From positions 722,373 to 786,372 of the forward strand of contig NZ_JAMJWG010000002.1 in NCBI RefSeq assembly GCF_024435355.1: a DNA stretch of 64,000 bases, in the 5' to 3' direction. Shown here piece by piece: positions 1 through 7,485 of the stretch. The notes beneath the pieces are model-generated. The model had not been told where the DNA came from and searched no databases. It saw nothing but the letters and a program-made list of their open reading frames with translations. This DNA is from Streptomyces odontomachi. Its GTDB lineage: Bacteria > Actinomycetota > Actinomycetes > Streptomycetales > Streptomycetaceae. The stretch's first letter is position 1. The number at the start of each line of letters is the position of its first letter. Position numbers and translations under genes: made by a program.

Positions 1-123
1 GCCCTCGACCATCTGCGCGAGAGCGGCGAACTCAAGCCCGGGCAGCGGGTACTCATGCTGGGGATCGGCGCCGGATTCGCCTGGAGCAGCGCCCTGCTCG
101 AGGTCACGGAGCCGGACGACTGA
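1..123 (+). CDS. 3-oxoacyl-ACP synthase III family protein, C-terminal end (partial)
   Basis: Only the last 40 codons lie in the window. They end in a glycine-rich G-I-G-A-G-F-A-W-S-S stretch followed by an acidic tail, which is the typical last strand of KAS III/FabH-type condensing enzymes, where this segment closes the thiolase fold beside the active site. The catalytic Cys, His and Asn lie outside the window or upstream of the visible part, so primary FabH cannot be told from a secondary-metabolism ketosynthase III. The nearby ammonia-lyase and CoA ligase genes make an aryl-CoA-related role conceivable, but an AraC gene on the other strand separates them. The family call is fairly secure; the specific role is unknown. 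Confidence 0.7.
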   Translation, partial: ALDHLRESGELKPGQRVLMLGIGAGFAWSSALLEVTEPDD

Positions 124-218
124 CGGCCGGCTCGACATGGGCGAAGCCCGGCCGCCCGCACAACACGCGTAGCGGGAGGAGGGAGGAGCCCCGTGGCCAG
201 CCTGCGTGATCCGGGAAG

Positions 219-1211
219 TCAGGCACATCGTGACGACGTCCGGTCAGGCCGCAGCGAACGCCCGCCGCGCCGGCGCAGTTCGCTCGGCACGACACCGTAG
301 GCCTGGCGGAACAGCCGGCCCATCTGTGAGCCGTCGCCCAATCCCCAGTTCGCACCGATCGCGGCCACGGTCAGATGGTCCAGGCGCGGATTGCTCAGTG
401 CGGCCCGGCATCGTTCCAGACGTTCGTTGCGCAGCCAGCGGGCCGGTGTCTCCCCCTGCTCGGCAAAGAGTTGTTGCAGGTAACGCAGCGAGATGTTGTG
501 TTCGGCTGCCAGCGTCCGCGGCGAGACGTCGGGGTTGGCGAGGTGCTCTCGCGCATAGTTCTTGATCTGGCGCAGCAACTCCCCTCGCGCGCTCGAATGG
601 GAACCGCCCGGCGGGCCCAAGCGCTCGGCGAGCAACGAGCGGATCACACCGTCCAGGGTGGCGCCCAGGGTGACGAGTTCGGCCATCGAGAGCTCGGTGA
701 GTTGGCTGGCAAGCTCGGTGATCACGGCGCTGGCGACCGCGCTCACCCCACGCGTTGCGGACCAGGGTGCCGCCGTCAGCGGGCCGGTGTCCTGGGTGGT
801 CAGGTCCATCACACGGTGCGGAAAGCGGACCACGGCCAGCTTCATGGGGCCCTGACTGTGCACCGTGTAGGGGCGGGAACTGTCAACGGACGCCACCGCC
901 CCGCGGCCCACGGTCACGTCATGGTCGTCCTGACCGATCCGCACGCTGCCGCAGAACGGTGCCATGATGAAGACGTGGCTCTGGCCGAGATCCTGTTGTG
1001 TCTTTCGGACGGCGTGTGCGTCGGCGGTGATCAGTGACACCTGCATCTCACCCAACCGGCCGATCACGAGGGTGCCCTGGTTGAACTCGGATTCCACGGC
1101 GATATCGAGCGGGCCGCATAACTTCATCATGTGCTCACGCCATAACGCTGTGCGACGTGAGGGTTCCGAATCAGCAGTGGTATAGACCTCTACCGAAGTT
1201 CTCGACTCCAT
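219..1211 (-). CDS. AraC family transcriptional regulator
   Basis: A 330-residue protein with an N-terminal AraC-binding-like domain (about residues 20-180, the class with T-x-D-S-x-R-P-Y near residue 115) and a C-terminal pair of helix-turn-helix motifs (about 215-315) ending in the family signature G-x-x-D-G-S-Q-M-G-R-x-F-R-x-x-Y-G-x-x-P. The ATG at 1211 is preferred over in-frame starts further upstream because a good promoter (-35 at 1305-1310, -10 at 1282-1287 on the minus strand) lies just in front and would overlap any longer reading frame. The gene is monocistronic and converges on the KAS III gene. The ligand is unknown. Proteins of this type often control adjacent catabolic genes, and the ammonia-lyase/CoA-ligase pair is the nearest candidate. 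Confidence 0.85.
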   Translation of the reverse strand: MESRTSVEVYTTADSEPSRRTALWREHMMKLCGPLDIAVESEFNQGTLVIGRLGEMQVSLITADAHAVRKTQQDLGQSHVFIMAPFCGSVRIGQDDHDVTVGRGAVASVDSSRPYTVHSQGPMKLAVVRFPHRVMDLTTQDTGPLTAAPWSATRGVSAVASAVITELASQLTELSMAELVTLGATLDGVIRSLLAERLGPPGGSHSSARGELLRQIKNYAREHLANPDVSPRTLAAEHNISLRYLQQLFAEQGETPARWLRNERLERCRAALSNPRLDHLTVAAIGANWGLGDGSQMGRLFRQAYGVVPSELRRRGGRSLRPDRTSSRCA

Positions 1212-1281
1212 CGTCACCCATTTCTTATGCTGTCCTCTTCTTTGGCCGGCGTCACCGATGCGGCAGCGCGACGCGTTGAGA

Positions 1282-1310
1282 ATATTATTTGGCAAGTATC
1301 TGGTCGACAA
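1282..1310 (-). promoter_or_regulatory. Sigma-70-like promoter of the AraC gene
   Basis: On the minus strand TTGTCG (1305-1310) and TAATAT (1282-1287) are separated by exactly 17 bases. This is an unusually good HrdB-type promoter for such GC-rich DNA and would give a leader of about 60 bases before the ATG at 1211. The surrounding 50 bases are markedly AT-rich. Confidence 0.5.
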
Positions 1311-2050
1311 GATGCGTGGATTTTGTAAGTACCGCCGAGTCCTGCTGGCCCTTTCCCGGTCGCCCCGAATGTGGCCACAGGTGGCACGACGCCGGCTGCG
1401 CAGGGTGGACGAGATGCCGGCAGCCGCCGCCGACCGAGGGCGTCACGCGCGCCCGATTCTCCCTACGAGTGGCTGAAAGAAGCGGCACCGAGGCGTCCCG
1501 ACGGGCCGTCTCCGCGACCACGGAGAAACCGGGAGGGCAGGGCCGAACGAGAGAACCGGCCGCGCCGCGCCGCGCCGGCGCGCGCAGGGGACGGCGCCTC
1601 AGACATCCCTGACATCCGGACCGTCGACAATGGTGACGGACCCGGCCACCCGCTTCAGGTGGACACCGGGCCGAATACCACTCGACCCGTCAGAACTGGA
1701 ATTGGGAAGTCAGGGCGCTCGAGTTCATCCGCGCCGTCCTCGGTGCCGGACGTGAGCGCGGGAGGTTTCCCGGAGTAAGCAAGGACGCCCGGGGTGGATT
1801 TCCCGGGCGTTCACGAAGCTGCGGCTGGGCTTGCGAGCCGATTTCAAGCCTTATTCTCCGGCGCCGTGGAGATTCGAAGCCGATCCGCTTCGCGAATGCG
1901 ATCTGGAATGTGAACACCCGCTTATAAAAATCCGTACGTGCCCGCGGGCATTTCCGGAACAAGGCCGCGACTGCCGCGTGCGGATACCTGGCGCGCCCTT
2001 GCACCTGGTGGTGCTCCGTCAGCTGGCGGAGCACGCACATCCGGCCCACC
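1311..2050. other. Long intergenic region without a convincing gene
   Basis: About 740 bases between the AraC promoter and the terminator of the ammonia-lyase operon. Open frames here lack start signals, sensible composition and domain features. The only structure seen is a 9-bp perfect hairpin (arms 1785-1793 and 1802-1810), possibly a terminator or attenuator. The region may hold a leader, a small RNA or simply decayed sequence. Confidence 0.4.
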
Positions 2051-2112
2051 GACCGCGCCCCGCGGACCTGGACGAGACCGCCGGAGTCCGTCCAGGTCCG
2101 CGGGGCGCGGTC
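2051..2112 (-). terminator. Perfect 23-bp hairpin terminator after the ammonia-lyase gene
   Basis: Arms 2051-2073 and 2090-2112 are perfect reverse complements over 23 bp with a 16-base loop, beginning 12 bases beyond the stop codon of the ammonia-lyase. There is no T-run, as is usual for Streptomyces terminators. Confidence 0.85.
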
Positions 2113-2123
2113 GGCGCGATGCC

Positions 2124-3692
2124 TCAGGCCAGGGCCTTCCGCAAGGTGCCGGAGGCCACCAGGTCCACCACCCTTGCCACGTCCTGCCGCATCGGCCGGT
2201 CGCGGTCGAGGAACGGGGCGACCTCGCGCACCGCCCCACGCGCCGCGCGTACACCCGGGTTCACGACCTTCTCACCCCGCAGGTCGGCCGCCTGCGCGAG
2301 CGCGAGGAGATGGATGGCGACGACCTGTTGGGTGAGCTCGATCACGGTGCGGGCGTCACGCGCCGCTATGGTTCCCATGCTCACCTTGTCCTGGTTGTGC
2401 GCCTCGGTGGAGCGCGAGAAGGACGTGGCCGGCATGGTGTCCTTGAGCGCCTCGGCGACCAGCGACGATGCCGCGATCTGCATGCCCTTGAAGCCGTGGT
2501 GCAGCCCCGCCTCCCGGTCGTCGGCGGCGAACACCGGAATGAGGTTCGGCGTCAGACCGTTGTTGAACTTCTCGTCCACCACCAGTTCGAGCTGGCGGTC
2601 CAGCAGGTCGGCGACGCTCGCCACGGCGGTCTTGAGCGCGTCCATGGCCTGGCCGACGTGGCCCCCGTAGAAGTTGCCGCCGTTGCGCACCGCGCTCTCC
2701 GCGACGTCGAACAGGGGGTTGTCGTTGGAGGAGTTGACCTCCACGGTGAGCCACCGCTCCGCCCACTCGATGGTGTCGCGCAGTACGCCGACCACATGCG
2801 GTGCGCAGCGGATCGAGTAGCGGTCCTGGATCGGGTCGTCCAGCTCGCGGAAGCCGTCCTGGGACAGGGCGGCGGCCTGCGGTCCCCGGGTGTCGGCGCC
2901 GCCGAGCAGCTGTCGGATCAGCTGGGCGCTGGTGATCACGCCGTCGTGCGGCTTCTGTTCGAACAGGAAGTTCGCGAAGTGGCCGGGGTTGCCCATGAGG
3001 ACCGCCGAGGCCATGGCCGTACACACGTCGGCGGCGTAGGCCACCTCGGCGGCGTCGTGCAACGCGAGGACGGCGTAACCGGACATGAACGACGTGCCGT
3101 TGACCAGTCCGAGGCCCTCCTTCGCGCTGAGCACGAGCGGCTCGATGCCCGCCTCGGCCAGTGCGTCCGCCGCGGAGCGCTCCTCGCCCCGGTGCAGCAC
3201 GGTGCCCTCACCCGTGAGCAGGGTCGCGAGGTAGCTGAGCGGAACCAGGTCGCCGCTGGCCCCCACGGAACCCTGTTCGGGTATCAGCGGCAGGATGTCG
3301 TTCTCCAGGCAGGCGAGCAGGTTCACGACGATCTCGGGGCGCACGCCGGAGTGCCCGCGGGCCAGGCAGTTCGCCCGTACCAGCATCGTGGCCCGGATGA
3401 CGGCGGGCTTGGCGTACTCGCCGATACCGCACCCCAGGAAGCGGATGAGGTTGCGTTGCAACGCCTCGACCTTGGCCGGACCGATCTGACGCGTGTTGCT
3501 GTCGCCGAAGCCGGAGGTGACCCCGTAGATGGGGATACGCGTCTCGATGAGCTTGGTCTTCAGCTCCTCCGACAGGCGCATCCGGCGGGCCGCCTCCTCG
3601 GCGAGCCCCAGGCCGAGCCGGCCGGGGTGGTTGGCCACCCTGACGATGTCCGCGAGAGTCAAGGTGTGACCGTCGATGAACAAACTTGTCAT
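2124..3692 (-). CDS. Aromatic amino acid ammonia-lyase (predicted phenylalanine ammonia-lyase)
   Basis: A 522-residue cytosolic enzyme of the HAL/PAL/TAL family, which removes ammonia from an aromatic amino acid using the autocatalytic MIO group. The MIO tripeptide Ala145-Ser146-Gly147 sits in G-S-V-G-A-S-G-D-L, the catalytic loop Tyr is Tyr56 (I-Y-G-V-T-S-G-F-G), and the Y-S-I-R-C and N-D-N-P motifs are present. The selectivity pair is Phe85-Leu86 (N-L-I-R-F-L). Family knowledge links Phe-Leu to phenylalanine, His-Leu to tyrosine and Ser-His to histidine, so cinnamate is the predicted product. The ATG overlaps the stop of the upstream CoA ligase by 4 bases, so translation is coupled. Histidase is less likely because no hut genes are near. 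Substrate is inferred, not proven. Confidence 0.85.
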   Translation of the reverse strand: MTSLFIDGHTLTLADIVRVANHPGRLGLGLAEEAARRMRLSEELKTKLIETRIPIYGVTSGFGDSNTRQIGPAKVEALQRNLIRFLGCGIGEYAKPAVIRATMLVRANCLARGHSGVRPEIVVNLLACLENDILPLIPEQGSVGASGDLVPLSYLATLLTGEGTVLHRGEERSAADALAEAGIEPLVLSAKEGLGLVNGTSFMSGYAVLALHDAAEVAYAADVCTAMASAVLMGNPGHFANFLFEQKPHDGVITSAQLIRQLLGGADTRGPQAAALSQDGFRELDDPIQDRYSIRCAPHVVGVLRDTIEWAERWLTVEVNSSNDNPLFDVAESAVRNGGNFYGGHVGQAMDALKTAVASVADLLDRQLELVVDEKFNNGLTPNLIPVFAADDREAGLHHGFKGMQIAASSLVAEALKDTMPATSFSRSTEAHNQDKVSMGTIAARDARTVIELTQQVVAIHLLALAQAADLRGEKVVNPGVRAARGAVREVAPFLDRDRPMRQDVARVVDLVASGTLRKALA

Positions 3693-5296
3693 TGGGTCCT
3701 ACTTTCTGCTGTGAACGGTTCACACCGAGCCGCAGGACCGAAAGCTGCTGCCGCCAATGCACGCACGGCGGCTCGGTCGATCTTTCCGGCAGCGTTGCGG
3801 GGCAGCGCCTCCAGGCACAGGAGTCGGCTCGGCCACTTGAAGCGCGCCAGAGCCTTGGCGGCGAAGTCCCTGACCTCGTCGAGCGTGGGCGCCGTGCCTT
3901 CGCCCGGGCACAGCACCGCGACCGGTGTCTCCCCCCACTCCGAGTGCGGCAGGCCGACCACGGCCACGTCGCGCACGTGGGGCAGCTCGGCCAGGACGCG
4001 CTCGATCTCCGCGGGCGAGATGTTCTCGCCACCGCTGATGATCAGGTCCTTGATGCGGTCGACGACGAAGCAGAGCCCGCGCTCGTCGAGGTGGCCGAGG
4101 TCGCCGGTGTGGAACCAGCCGTCGGCGTCGAAGGCCGCGCGGGTGGCCTCGGGGTCGTTCCAGTACCCAGGGGTGACGTTCGGGCCGCGCACGCACAGTT
4201 CGCCCTGCGCATCCGGCAGGGTGAGGGGGCTGCCGGTCTCCGGGTGCACCACCCGGACTTCGGAGTAGGGCATGGCGAACCCGGCCGAGGCCGGATGGGT
4301 ACGGACCAGCTCCGGCGGCAGGTGCGTGGCGAAGGGCGCCGTCTCGGTCAGCCCCCAGGCCTGCTGAAGGGCGACGCCCCGCCCGGCGTACTCGGTGACC
4401 AGCGCAGGCGGCACGGGGGCGCCCGCGACGACCGCCGCGCGCAGCGAGGACAGGTCGGTGGTCGCGAACTCCTCGCAGCGCAGCAGCGCCGCGTACATGA
4501 TGGGCACCATGAACATGCTCGCGACGCGGTGGCGCGCCACGTCCCGCAGGCAGGTCTGCGGGTCGAACCGGCGGTGCAGGACGACGGCACCACCCCGGAC
4601 GAGCACGCCGAGGGTGAAGGCGTTGAGACCGCCGATGTGGAACAGCGGAGCGACCGCCAGGGTGGCCTCCCTGGGCCGGATGTCGACCGCGGCGTGCACG
4701 TTCGCCTGGTTCCACCAGAGGTTCCCGTAGGTGAGGATCACCCCCTTGGGCCGGCCGGTGGTTCCGGAGGTGTACATCAGCATCGCGATGTCAGCGTCGT
4801 CCGGCTCCACCGCCTCGGGAGCGGTGCCGTCCGCGGTGTCCCCGGTGAGGCTCCGCCACATCTCGCGCGACGACCCCGGGGCCTTGCCGTCCAGGTAGCA
4901 CCGCCGCACCGGAATCGAGCCCGGATCCGACCGCACGATGCCTTCGACCAGCTCGCGGTGGCCCGGCTCGACGACCAGGCTGTGACAGCCGGCGTCGGCC
5001 AGCAGATAGGCCACCTCGTCGGCCGCGAGACGGAAGTTCAGCGGCACGAACACGGCCCCGAGGTGGGCCGCGGCCAGCAGCGTTTCCAGGAAGAGCGGGC
5101 TGTTCAGGCCGAGGTACGCAACCCGGTCTCCGCGCCGGAGGCCACCCGCGGCGAGGATCGTGGCCAGCTGCCGAACGCGATGGCTGATCTCCGCGAAGGT
5201 GAGCGTCCCGTCCTCGTAGTGGAGGGCGGGATCCCCACCGGATGTACGCGCCCGTCGATGGATCGCCACCGCGGGACTGATCCAGGACTGATTCAC
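3689..5296 (-). CDS. Acyl/aryl-CoA ligase (4-coumarate/cinnamate-CoA ligase type)
   Basis: A 535-residue ANL-superfamily adenylate-forming enzyme that activates a carboxylic acid with ATP and CoA. The P-loop motif M-Y-T-S-G-T-T-G-R-P-K-G lies at about residues 174-185, followed by G-E-L-C-V-R-G-P, the hinge G-W-F-H-T-G-D-L-G, D-R-I-K-D-L-I-I-S-G-G-E-N-I and, near the C-terminus, the catalytic-Lys motif R-N-A-A-G-K-I-D-R. Translation starts at a GTG (5296) without a strong ribosome-binding site. It overlaps the ammonia-lyase gene by 4 bases in a two-gene operon, so cinnamate made by that enzyme is the likeliest acid substrate. A fatty-acyl or other aryl ligase cannot be excluded from sequence alone. 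Confidence 0.85.
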   Translation of the reverse strand: MNQSWISPAVAIHRRARTSGGDPALHYEDGTLTFAEISHRVRQLATILAAGGLRRGDRVAYLGLNSPLFLETLLAAAHLGAVFVPLNFRLAADEVAYLLADAGCHSLVVEPGHRELVEGIVRSDPGSIPVRRCYLDGKAPGSSREMWRSLTGDTADGTAPEAVEPDDADIAMLMYTSGTTGRPKGVILTYGNLWWNQANVHAAVDIRPREATLAVAPLFHIGGLNAFTLGVLVRGGAVVLHRRFDPQTCLRDVARHRVASMFMVPIMYAALLRCEEFATTDLSSLRAAVVAGAPVPPALVTEYAGRGVALQQAWGLTETAPFATHLPPELVRTHPASAGFAMPYSEVRVVHPETGSPLTLPDAQGELCVRGPNVTPGYWNDPEATRAAFDADGWFHTGDLGHLDERGLCFVVDRIKDLIISGGENISPAEIERVLAELPHVRDVAVVGLPHSEWGETPVAVLCPGEGTAPTLDEVRDFAAKALARFKWPSRLLCLEALPRNAAGKIDRAAVRALAAAAFGPAARCEPFTAESRTQ

Positions 5297-5459
5297 ACCA
5301 GCAGGATCACCGCGCCGTCTATACGTCCCCTATCTCCGGACACCGGGCGCCCGCGCCCCACTCATGGCAGCGTGCTCTTCACCCAGACCGTCGCCCGGAC
5401 AGGCCGGCGCTCGGCCACCCGGCCGAACGCGCCGGCCGATCGGCAGAGAGGCTTTCCCC

Positions 5460-6209
5460 ATGACCGTCCGCCTGGAACGCCGCGGCCCGATCGCCGTCGT
5501 CACCATCGACCGCCCGGACAAGCGCAACGCCTTCGACGGCCCGACCACCCAGGCCCTGGACCGCGCGCTCAACGAGTTCGAGGATGACGCCGCGCTGCGC
5601 GCTGCCGTACTCACCGGCGGACCGCACTTCTTCTCCGCCGGCACCGACGTCAAGTCCTGGGCCGGCGCCCCGACCGAGCGCGGCGGCCCCTACGGCGTTG
5701 CCGGCCGTGAACTGCGCAAGCCGCTGATCGCCGCGGTCGAAGGCGTGGCCGCGGGCGGTGGCTTCGAGATCGCCCTCAGCGCGACGATGATCGTGGCCTC
5801 CACCACGGCGAGGTTCGCCTTCCCCGAAGTCGGGCTCGGCCTCGTGGCCGAGTGCGGGGGCCTGTTCCGCGGGCCGCGCGCCCTGCCGCTGAACATCGCC
5901 CGCGAGCTCCTCCTCACCGGCCGCCCGCTGTCCGCCGTACGGGCCCACCAGCTCGGCCTGGTCAACCAGCTCACCGAACCCGGCAGCGCCCTGGCCGCGG
6001 CCGTCGAACTCGCCGAGGAGGTCGCCGCACACGCACCCGTCGCCGTCGAGGAGTCCCTGGCCGCGGTCGAGGCCGCCTACGCCGAGGCCAACACCACCGG
6101 CTGGAAGACCACCGCGCAGGCCAGCGCCCGCGCCCGCGCCACGGGCGACGCCGTCGAGGGCGTGGCCGCCTTCCTGGAACGACGCCCAGCGCGCTTCACC
6201 GGACGCTGA
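5460..6209 (+). CDS. Enoyl-CoA hydratase/isomerase (crotonase family)
   Basis: A 249-residue crotonase-fold protein. The first oxyanion-hole segment is F-F-S-A-G-T-D-V-K, the second is V-E-G-V-A-A-G-G-G-F-E-I-A-L, and F-P-E-V-G-L-G-L-V follows. It is transcribed divergently from the CoA ligase across a 163-base gap. The start at 5460 is chosen because the homology begins there (M-T-V-R-L-E) and AGAGAGG precedes it. Together with the ligase and ammonia-lyase it could hydrate cinnamoyl-CoA during side-chain shortening towards benzoyl-CoA. A dehydrogenase and thiolase for the remaining steps are not visible here. The specific substrate is inferred. Confidence 0.85.
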   Translation: MTVRLERRGPIAVVTIDRPDKRNAFDGPTTQALDRALNEFEDDAALRAAVLTGGPHFFSAGTDVKSWAGAPTERGGPYGVAGRELRKPLIAAVEGVAAGGGFEIALSATMIVASTTARFAFPEVGLGLVAECGGLFRGPRALPLNIARELLLTGRPLSAVRAHQLGLVNQLTEPGSALAAAVELAEEVAAHAPVAVEESLAAVEAAYAEANTTGWKTTAQASARARATGDAVEGVAAFLERRPARFTGR

Positions 6210-6228
6210 TCCCCGCCTCTCCGGCGGA

Positions 6229-7065
6229 TCAGCGCAGCCCGGCGAAGAGGTCGTTCTCGGGCACGGCCGCTCCGGTGGTGTCCTGGACCCGAACGAAGGT
6301 CTCGACGCCCATCAACTCGGTGAACCTCTGCTGGCCCATCTTGAGGAAGAAGATGTTCTCGCCCTGGCTTGCGTGCGCGGCGAGCGCATCGAACTTCTGG
6401 CCGCCGAACGCGCTGGTGTCCACCCAGGTGGTGATCTCCTCGTCGGGGAGTCCGATCTCGGCCACCGCGGCGGCCTCGGCGGGATCCGGCTCCGGCCCGT
6501 CCGCACCGAACTCGCGCATGGTCTCCCCGAACCGCTGCATCATCGAGCGGGGCGCCGTCGTCCAGTACACCTTCGGTGTCAGCTCCTCGGTCATCGCCAG
6601 CGCCGCCATGGTGATGCGGTTGGCCTGGATGTGGTCGGGGTGGCCGTAGAAGCCGTTCTCGTCGTAGGTCACGACCACATCGGGTCGGTAGCGCCGCAGG
6701 AGTTCGGCGAGCCGGGCAGCACCCTCCTGCACGGGGGTCTGCCAGAAGGATTCGGGGGCGTCGTTGGTCGGCCAGCCCATCATCCCGGAGTCGGCGTAGT
6801 CCAGCGTCTCCAGATGGCTGATCTTCAGGACGTCACAGCTCGCCTGGAGTTCCTGACGCCGCATCAAGGCGACGGCCGCCGGATCGTGCCCGGGATCGCC
6901 CGGCTTGACGCCTCCCGGCCCGTCACCGCAACCGCCGTCGGTACACGTCACGAGGACCGTGCGGATGCCCTCCGCCGCGTAGCGCGCGAGGACGCCTCCG
7001 GTTCCGGTGGCCTCATCGTCGGGATGGGCGTGCACCGCCATGAGCGTCAAGGGCCAGTCGTTCAT
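6229..7065 (-). CDS. PIG-L/LmbE family zinc deacetylase (mycothiol amidase-like)
   Basis: A 278-residue protein with the metal-binding H-P-D-D-E motif at residues 14-18 and the second metal ligand region G-H-P-D-H-I near residue 150, both diagnostic for LmbE/PIG-L hydrolases. Members in actinobacteria remove acetyl groups from GlcNAc-inositol (MshB) or cleave mycothiol S-conjugates (Mca). This length and the T-D-G-G-C-G-D-G-P segment fit the Mca/MshB group, but the exact substrate is not set. The ATG at 7065 follows a perfect AGGAGG (7074-7079). An open frame continues far upstream on this strand but is only a shadow of the phospholipase gene. No signal peptide is seen. It converges on the enoyl-CoA hydratase. 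Confidence 0.82.
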   Translation of the reverse strand: MNDWPLTLMAVHAHPDDEATGTGGVLARYAAEGIRTVLVTCTDGGCGDGPGGVKPGDPGHDPAAVALMRRQELQASCDVLKISHLETLDYADSGMMGWPTNDAPESFWQTPVQEGAARLAELLRRYRPDVVVTYDENGFYGHPDHIQANRITMAALAMTEELTPKVYWTTAPRSMMQRFGETMREFGADGPEPDPAEAAAVAEIGLPDEEITTWVDTSAFGGQKFDALAAHASQGENIFFLKMGQQRFTELMGVETFVRVQDTTGAAVPENDLFAGLR

Positions 7066-7485
7066 GAAACAGTCCTCCTGTGTGAAAAGGCCTCGGTCCG
7101 AGTCCGCCTTCGGGCCTTCCTGTGCTGCACTCGCATGGCGGCGGTCCGGTGCAACAATCCCGCCCGTACGGCTGTTCCCACCCTGCGAGGGAACTCTCCG
7201 GCGCGCTCTCTTGCACGCCGGTACGCGGATCGGGACCCCGTGCCGCGCTCCCCGGCCGCACAGACTCCGACCTGCGGCGATCCTCCGCGACCCGAACGTC
7301 ATCCACCGGGGACGGCTGACCAGATCGAATCCTTCCGGTGTATTTGTTTTCCGGGCGGTTAGCCTCGGAGTCATGGCACGTTTCCGGTGGCGTGACGGGA
7401 TGGGCACGCACGCACTCCCCCACTGCCTGAAGGGCGTGGGAGGTACCCCCAGCCGCGCCCCCTCGCGCCCGGAGAAACGGATCCC
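7066..7485. other. Divergent intergenic region, deacetylase / phospholipase C
   Basis: About 420 bases holding both promoters. Near the phospholipase start, 7415-7442 forms an imperfect inverted repeat (arms of C-T-C-C-C-C-C-A-C and G-T-G-G-G-A-G) of a kind that recurs between Streptomyces genes. No gene or clear Pho box was found. Confidence 0.4.

Noticed and set aside
7330..7380. Possible PhoP box before the phospholipase C
   Set aside because: No pair of 11-base direct repeats of the Pho type could be aligned convincingly.
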